Shown here: positions 56,240 through 64,000 of the stretch, piece by piece
How the letters are laid out: every line of letters begins with the position of its first letter
Numbering within the stretch: position 1 is the first letter of the stretch
Origin: Harmothoe impar
Taxonomy: Eukaryota; Annelida; Polychaeta; Phyllodocida; Polynoidae
DNA length: 64,000 nt
Assembly: GCA_947462335.1 (NCBI GenBank)
Contig: OX381707.1
Location: 80,686,610 to 80,750,609 of the forward strand
Direction: 5' to 3'
Notes under the pieces: generated by a model
The model's input: only the letters and a program-made list of their open reading frames with translations
Databases searched by the model: none
Told to the model about the DNA's origin: nothing
Translations under genes and position numbers: made by a program

Positions 56240-56750
56240 AATTAGGCCTCCTGCTATTGATCAATTTGTTTGTCTGGCCCTCTCTCAGTCTGTCTCTCTC
56301 ATTAGATGTTGGTGTCCTGCCTTGCCCTATCTGTGTATCTGTGTGAGGTATTACCTGTCAGTGTGCTTTCACATTGTCTGGCCCTCTCTGACTCTCCCTC
56401 TTTTTGCCGCCTTGTGAGACGCTGGTGTCCCGCCTCCCTCTCTGTGTCTGTGTGTGATGTGATTACCTGTTTGAGTGGTGTCATTGTGTCTGGTTTCTGA
56501 AGGTGGGAGGAGGGAGCGAGTAGCCGGCAACACCTCAATTGTGAGCTCAGGCTGGCTTAGAGATTATCAGGCCCTATATGGCTGTGTTTTGCTGCTATAG
56601 CTTTTAGGCAGGTTTTGGATGGGGGATTTGGTCTGCCTCTCAATCATGACAACTGAGAAACCCTCAGATCAATCAGAGATAGTATCTATTGTGACCATTA
56701 TTCATTTTAACAAGAATATTAATTAAAAAGATGAGGAAAGGGTAGCTAGT
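56240..56750 (-). repeat. F-prime module
   Basis: 'gtgtctggtttctgaaggtggg', 'ggcaacacctcaattgtgag', 'gatgggggatttggtctgcc' and 'acaagaatattaattaaaa' match 53690-53975. CT-rich 'ctctctcagtctgtctctct' words precede it. Confidence 0.65.
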
Positions 56751-56999
56751 AAAACCTCACATGTGGCCAGACTAGCACAGGGCTGAGCGATTATCAATCC
56801 CTAAATGGGCAGTGTCATGAGGTAAAAGCTATCAGGGGAGATGGGAGTGCCTGCAAGACTGTAATCTATGAAAACTAAGAAACCATCAGATAGTACTTCT
56901 GTTTGTTGTAATTAATCTCTTCAACAACTATGATAATTTGAAACAGGTGAAGATTGCATAATATTATTTCCTTGAAATGAGATTATTATTTGTGGCTGT

Positions 57000-57430
57000 G
57001 TACCTAGGTATGATAGCACTGCCGAATGAGAGTCCATATCATAAGGGTTACTGGCACAGGGTGAGCATGTCAAAGTAAATCAGTCTTACTTGTAGCTTTC
57101 ATGGTGCTTGGCATGACAAAAGGCAGTCTAAAATAACAGGTACTTTATCCTTTATCTAGAACTGGATATCAGTGCCTGAGGAAAGTACACAGGAACTACT
57201 GATCATATTGACAACATGCACCCCCTCTGCCCCATACTACAGACAATGCCTGCATCCCTGCACGCATCCTGTCTATAGAATCACTCCTTTTTTGTAATTA
57301 TCCTCCCTCCTCTGTGTGTCTGTAGATCTGCTCATGTTGGTTTAGTCTTCCTGTTGTTACTGCAGCATGTAATAGGACCTTTTTTAATGGCTACTAATGT
57401 GGAGCTAAAACTGCGCAGAAAACAGAAACA
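57000..57430 (-). repeat. K and L modules, tandem copy 1
   Basis: K (57000-57190) has 'agctttcatggtgcttggca' and 'tatcagtgcctgaggaaa'. L (57225-57430) has 'ctgcatccctgcacgcatcc' and 'tctgctcatgttggtttag'. The same pair is at 61330-61780. Confidence 0.7.
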
Positions 57431-57528
57431 GGTTCTAATTAGGAAGGATTATTTTGCAAAGAATGCTGTGTGCAAAAGAATTTATCAGTTTTTCTATGTA
57501 TATGTCATGTGCTTATCTTTTATATCAT

Positions 57529-57636
57529 CTGCATAATGCACCAACGTAGCCCTGGCTAGTTACTCGTCAGGGCTGCATTGGTACATCATGATGACAAATG
57601 TGATCTTTTAGCGACATGCTGTGCTGAAAGGGTTAA
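57529..57636. mobile_element. TTAA-family MITE, right half only
   Basis: 'gcataatgcaccaacgtagc', 'actcgtcagggctgcattgg' and CTGAAAGGG then TTAA (57633-57636). The left half is missing. Confidence 0.7.
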
Positions 57637-58044
57637 AGCACTATGCATCACATAACAGGTTCAAGATGGGTAAGGAGCTAATTTGGGGGCGATTTTTATT
57701 TATCAGTTATACATGGTATTTGCATTCATAATGCATATATCAATGTATGTGTAAACTTCTAACTCCATGTAACACCAAGAAATGTATAAATTCATGGCCA
57801 GAGGGCCTGTTTTTGTAATAGAATGGGGTCATCTGACCTATTCTGACATGGTTTTCTCTATATTCTATGTGTTTCTAAATATCAGTAGAATTTAAAAGTT
57901 TACACACACATTTGTAATAAGCATTATGAAGGCAAATACATTGTGTAATTTAAAAATGATAATTGGCCCCAAATTAGCTGCTAACCCAAATTTAATAGCA
58001 CGCTGCCATGAAGTTTGTACACCACCGGAGTCATGCCCTGTTTG

Positions 58045-58310
58045 TACAGCTTTAACCCATCTCTGGGTGTGGTGTCTCAGAGACAGCTGCTTTACTCACA
58101 CCAAATCAATAAAACCCTCTCAGCCCCAGGCCTGTCCTCCAGACTTCCCTCCCGCATCCCCCAAGCCTTCTCTCTACTTCCTCCCTCATAGATACCCTCC
58201 ACCAGACATTGCTCTAGATAGCTGTGTCCCCTTCTGCCTCAGCTCCCCGCCCCCTTCGACCCCCTTCTTACTAAAACCTGCCGTTTTACTGAGAAGTGTT
58301 CTAGGAATAT
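58045..58310 (-). repeat. M module, tandem copy 1
   Basis: 'gtacagctttaacccatct', 'gtgtctcagagacagctgct', 'caaatcaataaaaccctctc' and pyrimidine-rich sequence. The 147-codon forward frame over it is proline-rich because of that composition. It is repeated at 62050-62290. Confidence 0.7.
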
Positions 58311-58319
58311 GCATTATTG

Positions 58320-59140
58320 GTCTCTTTTTTCTCCTACTTACTGCAGCCTTTCAGTATGAACACATTTAGCAGTTCTTAATCAGGGTTCCCTGGCTGTATA
58401 GCATTTTTTTCTTTTTATCACCATTGTCAACTACACTGTGAGGTATGGCATATAATGAGAACATTATTCATGTAGGCCCCACCTGTTGATATTGTCTGGA
58501 GGCATATAACTCCTGAAGTCCTGATTTATCCAACACCAGATTACCATAAGCAACATAAGATAAAACTTCTGGGAAACAATATGTTAATACAAGGTACATT
58601 AAAGGTACCTTTTCCTAGTACCTGGCCAAGATGGTGATTTATATGGAAGGCCCAATAGTTCACTGACTGAAGCTGGTTATGAGTTGCACACAGTTATGAC
58701 ATGATGTATCCAACGCCAAGTTAATGACAATGAATTAAAGTTGTACTAATTAGTATGGGAGGTGGCTTGGTGAATTGATTAGTATGCAGAGAGGCGGTGC
58801 TGCTTGGTTAATAAACCCTCTAAAATATGTTTTAGTTTGCTGATTACAATCATGTTCAGCATGTCTGGCAGTGTTACAGTGCAGTCGGTGATGAGTGACA
58901 CACATTTATAACATGATTCATTCAACACCAAGGTACCATTAATGAATTAGATCTGTAGTAATTAATAGGAGAAGCAGCTGGGCTTATTGAGAGTAGGTGA
59001 ATTGATTAGTGCAAAGAGGCTGTGCTGCTCTGTTAGCCCTCCAGAAGTTACCACAGGTGCTCTGAGCTGATCGTAGTGTTAATAAGTTACACATCTCCAA
59101 TTTAATATTTAATTATTGAAATTCATTGATGATTTAATCT
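58320..59140 (-). repeat. Segment of the 4.3-kb tandem duplication, copy 1
   Basis: 'cagcctttcagtatgaacac', 'ccctggctgtatagca', 'tgaggtatggc', 'gtaggccccac' and 'ccacaggtgctctgagctga' recur in order at 62305-62890. I see no gene in it. Confidence 0.65.
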
Positions 59141-59475
59141 TCTTTGGTTGATCTGCTTCACATCTGTCTGCATCATCCTTTGAATGAAGGTTTATTCTGG
59201 GAAGCTCCACAGTTTGGGGCTGAAACTAAATTCAATGCATTTGATTTCTATAAAACCACATCGGACTACTATCATCCCCCTCCAATAACTCCCGATCGTT
59301 CCACCAGCCCTCCTTTCCTTGATGCTCTCACAACGCTTGCTGCTCACCTCATTAACATGATAATAGTATTTGATGACCAAACCAGCCTACACATTAAAAG
59401 CGACACAATGGGATTAACGTAAAAAGTTCAGAGGGTGTCAAAAGAAGGGGTATCTACATAATGGAAGTTGAAAAG
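59095..59475 (-). repeat. C module, long subtype, nearly identical to 63400-63780
   Basis: About 80 bases around 59170-59248 look identical to 63477-63555, far closer than other C pairs. The plus strand carries a frame with NEGLFWEAPQFGAETKFNAF and LINMIIVFDD. Confidence 0.75.
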
Positions 59476-59649
59476 CGTGTGGGATTTGGGTAAAAGCTGA
59501 GCCTCACAGCATGCAATCACAAACCACTCTCCTCCACCAACCAGCACACTCTTTCGCCTGCATACAACACTGGTTTGGCCCCTCTTGCTGAATGTGTAGG
59601 AGACCATCCATCGGGATGTTTCTCTATAGGTAAACATATTCAGGGAGGA

Positions 59650-59900
59650 GGGTAGTGGATTTGGGAGGGGGACCTAAAAACATTGTAACTCTTGAGGTTG
59701 AGGGTACCAAACAAAGGTTTGACACCTGTTGAGGGGGGGCAGAGAATATTCACCCCGTTTTACCTAAAGAATTCTCTAGCTTAAAGGGGGCTGGCTGGGG
59801 AACAAAGATACCTGCTTGTTGGTGGAACCAAAGAAATTGGGCCTGCTCTCAAGGGGGAATATCAAAAATATTCTGACCCCTTCATGCAAAAATCCTAGTA
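59650..59900. mobile_element. Diverged G-run MITE fragment
   Basis: 'tagtggatttgggagggggacc', 'gttgagggggggcagag' and 'ctcaagggggaatatc' resemble the interior of 49581-49871. The termini are not recognisable. Confidence 0.4.
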
Positions 59901-60139
59901 GGCTATACACACTACTAGCCTGTGACATGGGGGAAGCGCTGGTCATACATTTAATTAGTGGCATGCAGGATGGCAAGGAAAGGTGGCAGTAACTGGCAGT
60001 GGGCATAAAATCTTAATATTCGATTTTCAGCAGAAGTATTCATGGCCAAAGGGGCAGGAAAGGCTCAGCTGAACGCAGTATGGATATCCAAATAGTATTC
60101 TTGAATTATAAAAAGTTTGACCGGTTTGGATGAAATTGA

Positions 60140-60345
60140 CTTGTACAGAAGGCTGTCCCCACTCACTATTGCTGCACCACCACATGTCCTCTCTCTCTCT
60201 GTAAACAGAATGCACAATCATCCCCCTGCCTCTCACCTATTCTGTGGTCTGACATTCAATTTCCGCCCGTAGATGGCTGGTATTGGAGTTGTATGGCCTC
60301 TCGGTGTGGTCTGGAATGTTTGGCAACAAAGGGTACATAGAGCAC
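60140..60345 (-). repeat. D module
   Basis: 'tattctgtggtctgacattc', 'aatttccgcccgtagatggc' and 'cctctcggtgtggtctggaa' match 52990-53140. Confidence 0.7.
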
Positions 60346-60889
60346 ATCACAAAGACTTGGGGCTAAGTGGATGATATTCATGGATCCATATCGATACCAT
60401 ATTCCTAAGTGCAGTAGATGTATGGTTTATTATATTATCTAAATTTATTATTTTAATAGTATTGCTATTTTTCCTCCAATGTCCCGGGGTTGTCTTTACA
60501 TGTTCTTTTGAATCACCTTCCTTTGATAGAGCTAATATCCTGACCTTGGCCAAAGCTGTACAGAGAAAGCTTTGAATGAGTCCATCACTTACAAAAGATA
60601 CAGTAGATGGCCTGGCTACTGACAAACGGGCTCTTGAAACGTTCACATGAAACTAATCATGATTTAAACCTCATATGAGAACCGATACTTGCTTCATTGA
60701 TAACCTTTACAAAACTGCATCCCAGTTACATACTTTTAATTACTATTTATATTAAACATCGCAAATATTTAATATTTGTTTCATCCTATAAGCATTGAAA
60801 GTAATTCGTTGGTGTCCTGCAATGAAATTTGATGTTGCTTCAGTATAGCAAATGCCCTCATCTTTGCTTTGTCGGTCAGTCACCTTGGA

Positions 60890-61150
60890 CGCCAAACTCA
60901 CATCAGCATTTTATACAGAAGCGAAATTTATCTCGGGAATCTTTTCAAAATGAGAAACTCAAGTTTGGAGCATTTCATACTGAATTACATCAGGCACCTG
61001 CCTCCTCTCATCTCAGTCAATTTGCAATTGCCTCATCAACATGACAACAACGTCTGATGATAAAACCAGTCTGGAGTTTAAGAGGCACAAAATGCGATCC
61101 ATGTAAAAAGTACATTAAAGGGAGGAGTATTTACATAATAGAGACTGGCG
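60890..61150 (-). repeat. C module, short subtype
   Basis: 'tcaagtttggagcatttcat', 'caggcacctgcctcctctca', 'gcgatccatgtaaaaagta' and 'gggaggagtatttacataat'. Confidence 0.65.
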
Positions 61151-61329
61151 GGGACGGTGGGTCTGGATGATGAGATCAGGGATGGTATCTCACATTTACA
61201 TTTCAGTGACTTGATGCTCTCTTTACCTCTTTCTCTTCATGTCCCTACTCTCTGTCCCTAACTCTTTCCTTCTTTATGTCTGTCTGCCTCTGTGACTTTC
61301 CCTGTGCTGATACTGGTTTCTGAACCCCT

Positions 61330-61780
61330 TACTATGAAAACCTTGTCTACCTTGGTATAGTAGTACTGCCAAATGGAGGTCTGTAACATGTGGCTATTGG
61401 CACAGATTGTGCATGTCAGGGTAAATTAGTCCAATTTGTGGCTTTCATGCTGCTTGGCATGACAGACAACATTACACATAAAAGATACTTCATCTTCATC
61501 CTGATCTCAGTACCTGAGGAAATGACTCATTACACAACAATGACTGATCATATTGACAACATGCAACTCTACAACCAGACAACAAACATCTCCATCCCTG
61601 CATGAATCCTATTCATAGAATGGCTTCTTTTTGTATCCAGCCTGAATATAGCCTGCCTCCACTTTCTCCGTCTGTGGATCTTCCCATGCCCCGCCTGGCT
61701 AGTTTAGTGTTGTTACTGCCACAAGATATAGTACCTTCTACATTGTCTGCTAACATGGGGGTAAAACTATGAATATAGCA
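61330..61780 (-). repeat. K and L modules, tandem copy 2
   Basis: 'accttggtatagtagtactgcc', 'ctgcttggcatgacagac', 'agtacctgaggaaatgactc' (K), then 'ttgtatccagcctgaatata' and 'gtctgctaacatgggg' (L). Confidence 0.7.
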
Positions 61781-61899
61781 GATGGCAGGTTCATACTTCC
61801 CATTTTGTAAATAAGGTTGTGTGTAGAAAGGTGGTAGAATGCAACAATAATTAAAATATGCTGTGTATATTTTGTACACGTGTGTCTCTATTAAAAATG

Positions 61900-62010
61900 A
61901 GCACTCCCTAAGAACAAAAGAGCGCTGGGGAGTAACTTCCGAGGGCAGAATCAATATGTCATGATGACAAAGGGCATTATGATATAAAGTGTTGTGCAGC
62001 ACCAAACAGA
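61900..62010. mobile_element. Diverged TTAA-family MITE fragment
   Basis: 'gcgctggggagtaacttccgag' and 'tgtcatgatgacaaagggcatta' are recognisable family interior. It lies between L and M, as at 28554 and 46960. Confidence 0.45.
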
Positions 62011-62049
62011 TTAACAGGACCCTTGCAAGAGTTTTTGCTCCACAATTCC

Positions 62050-62930
62050 CAGTTTGTGCAGCTTTAACAACTCTTTGAGTGTGGTGTCTCACAGCAAATC
62101 AATAAAATCCCTCTCAGTGCCAGGCCCGTCCTCCAGACCTCCCTTCCTCCCATCCCCATTTCCTCCCTCATGGATCCTCTCCACCAGACACCGCTATAGC
62201 CGTGCCCCCCTTTGTCCCAGTTCCTTCTTCCCCCTCCTAGTAAATTCTCCCTCTTTACTGATAAGTGTCCTAGCAACATGCACTGTTTTTCTTCCTACTT
62301 ACTGCAGCCTTTCAGTATGAACACATTTAGCAGTTCTTAATTAGGGGTCCCTGGCTGTATAGCACTTTTTTCCTTTCTATGACCATTCCACTTACACTGT
62401 GAGGTATGGCGTTTGATGAGAAGACTGTTAATGTAGGCCCCACTTTTTGATATTGTACGAAAATAAAACTCCTGAGTTCCTGATTCACACCAGATTATCG
62501 GTAACAACATACAATAAAACTTCTGTGAAATAATCAGTTAACAAGGCCCTTAATGCAGGGTACATTAAGGTCCCTTTTGCTTTTGCCATGTCACAAATGA
62601 TGATCTACATGGATGGCATGCAGTCTTTACTGCCCCATGGTTCTCCTTTAGCACTCACTGACTAAGTTGCTGTTAATGAATCAGATCTGTAGTAATTAAT
62701 GTGGAATGTGGTTGGGTTGAGTCTGGATGAATTGATTAGTGCAGCTAGGCTGTGCTGCTCTGTTAGTAGAGAGGAAAACATCCATTACACAGTGTCTGAG
62801 ATGAGAGGCACTCTGCTCATTTAGATGATTTATCCAACTGGCTGGCTCTTAAGAAGTTACCACAGGTGCTCTGAGCTGATCGTAGTGTTAATAAGTTACA
62901 CATCATTATATCCATCTCTCCTCTTTGAAT
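62050..62930 (-). repeat. M module and following segment, tandem copy 2
   Basis: This repeats 58045-59060 in order: 'gtgcagctttaac', 'caaatcaataaaatccctct', 'cagcctttcagtatgaacac', 'ccctggctgtatagcac' and 'accacaggtgctctgagctg'. Confidence 0.7.
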
Positions 62931-63039
62931 TTTGCTGATTAGAATTATGTTCAGCATGTCTGACAGTATCAAGTCAAGTTCAAATTGGAAAGGGTGGTGT
63001 TTTCATTATTAACATTCTTTTCTTTTCTGATTGCCTTTG

Positions 63040-63340
63040 TTCAGGGGTAATGCATGCACCTGCTTTGTCCTTTCTCACGTCGTTTTTCATTTGTCTTCCA
63101 TATTGCCACACTATAGTTATTAATGAATAAGTTTCTGCCTCACATTGACTTTGCCCTTGGTGGCCCTAATGAAAGCAATACACTGACCCTGCCCACAGGC
63201 TGCCCTCACACATTGTACCCCTATAGGGGAGGGCAGTTGGCTTCTTATATTGGTCATCAGTTAGGCAGCAGCTGTCCGAAGCTTACCTGAGGGCAGTTTG
63301 ATAAGTTTCAGGGAACTACCTGATTGCCAAATCTAAACTC
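63040..63340 (-). repeat. H far end plus A module
   Basis: 'cacattgactttgcccttgg' (H end) runs straight into 'gaaagcaatacactgaccct' and 'ctgccctcacacattgtacc' (A), the same junction as at 51810-51900. Confidence 0.7.
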
Positions 63341-63399
63341 CTGATCGCTAGTCAGAAGCTATAATGACAGTGAAACTACCACTCTTCTGGATTGCATCT

Positions 63400-63780
63400 C
63401 CAATTTAATATTTAATTATTGAAATTCATTGATGATTTAATCTTCTTCGGTTAATCTGCTTAACATCTGTCCGCATCATCCTTTGAATGAAGGTTTATTC
63501 TGGGAAGCTCCACAGTTTGGGGCTGAAACTAAATTCAATGCATTTGATTTATATAAAACCATGTCAGGCTCCCATCATACCCCTTCAGTCACTCCCCATC
63601 ATTCCACCAGCCCTCCTTCCCTGGATGCTCTCTTGCCCCCAGCCGCCCACCTTATCACCATGATAATAGTGTTTGATCAAACCAGCCTGCGCATTAAAGG
63701 CAACACAATGAGATCCATGTAAAAAGTTCAGAAAGGGAGGGGTATTTACATAATGGAAGTTGAAAAGCATGTGGGATTCG
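63400..63780 (-). repeat. C module, long subtype, tandem copy 2
   Basis: Nearly identical to 59095-59475 through 'aatttaatatttaattattg' and 'gaatgaaggtttattctggg'. The plus-strand frame is shorter by one codon in the VFDD stretch (VFDQ). Confidence 0.75.
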
Positions 63781-64000
63781 GGTAAAAGCTGAGCCTCGCT
63801 GCAAGCAATCCTACACCACCCTGCAACCAAACAGCACGCCCTCTGTTACCTACTCACACCACCGGTCTGCCCTTAGTCTGTCTTGGCCTCCATTGGGTGA
63901 TGGAGTCAGTTAAACCCTCAAGTGTTCATGGCTGCTTTTGGCCACACTATTAGGGCATTACTTGGGATTCCCTGGGATATTACTGGCAGTACAGTCCAAG

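Noticed and set aside
57926..58369. 147-codon plus-strand frame rich in proline and serine
   Set aside because: It follows the pyrimidine-rich M module. The related copy at 62054 gives a different, shorter frame.
61613..62092. 159-codon minus-strand frame
   Set aside because: It runs across an L module, a MITE fragment and an M module, and the tandem copy at 57.2-58.3 kb does not keep it. Composition and length are compatible with chance.

Overview
This window looks like metazoan nuclear DNA. It is AT-leaning and microsatellite-bearing, crowded with short inverted-repeat DNA transposons (MITEs), and has no compact gene order, ribosome-binding sites or long ordinary reading frames. Terminal motifs of the pogo/Tigger, PIF/Harbinger and piggyBac types together suggest a marine invertebrate or basal chordate, but I cannot name the species. 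I find no protein-coding gene I would defend. The two long apparent reading frames are by-products of tandem repeats, and the remaining frames are short and sit inside repeats.

Most of the window is built from a limited set of diverged sequence modules, named here for convenience: C, A, D, E, F, G, H, I, J, K, L, M, N, P, R, S, U and V. From about 1.4 to 45.5 kb the modules I could orient lie in one direction (C at 1.5, 6.6, 8.2, 11.0, 17.7, 31.1, 32.0 and 32.7 kb; A at 5.2, 8.6, 11.4, 18.2, 23.2 and 23.4 kb). From about 46.2 kb to the end they lie in the opposite direction (C at 52.5, 53.5, 55.0, 55.7, 59.3, 61.0 and 63.6 kb; A at 51.9, 54.6 and 63.2 kb). Part of this is a collinear, imperfect inverted duplication. 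About 31.6-37.5 kb matches the reverse complement of about 46.6-53.9 kb, around a roughly 9-kb spacer.

Layout: 0.3-4.5 kb, paired U and D-prime modules, a tandem duplication and a MITE; 4.6-13.1 kb, three related composite blocks, one split by a nearly perfect 0.74-kb palindrome; 13.4-28 kb, dispersed modules, MITEs and stretches where I recognise nothing; 28.1-31 kb, M, L and K modules with transposon insertions; 31-37.9 kb, left arm; 38-46 kb, spacer with direct-repeat DR1 motifs, a 1.55-kb minisatellite of a 16-bp unit, a 208-bp tandem duplication and an 11-unit 15-bp array; 46.2-56 kb, right arm and reversed blocks; 57-63.8 kb, a tandem duplication offset by about 4.3 kb whose ends are much more alike than other copies.

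At least five MITEs share GGCC termini and 3-bp TWA target duplications. A second family of palindromic MITEs is flanked by TTAA. Several insertions are present in one duplicate and absent from its partner, which gives a relative order of events. Module boundaries were set by eye and are good to roughly 20-50 bp.
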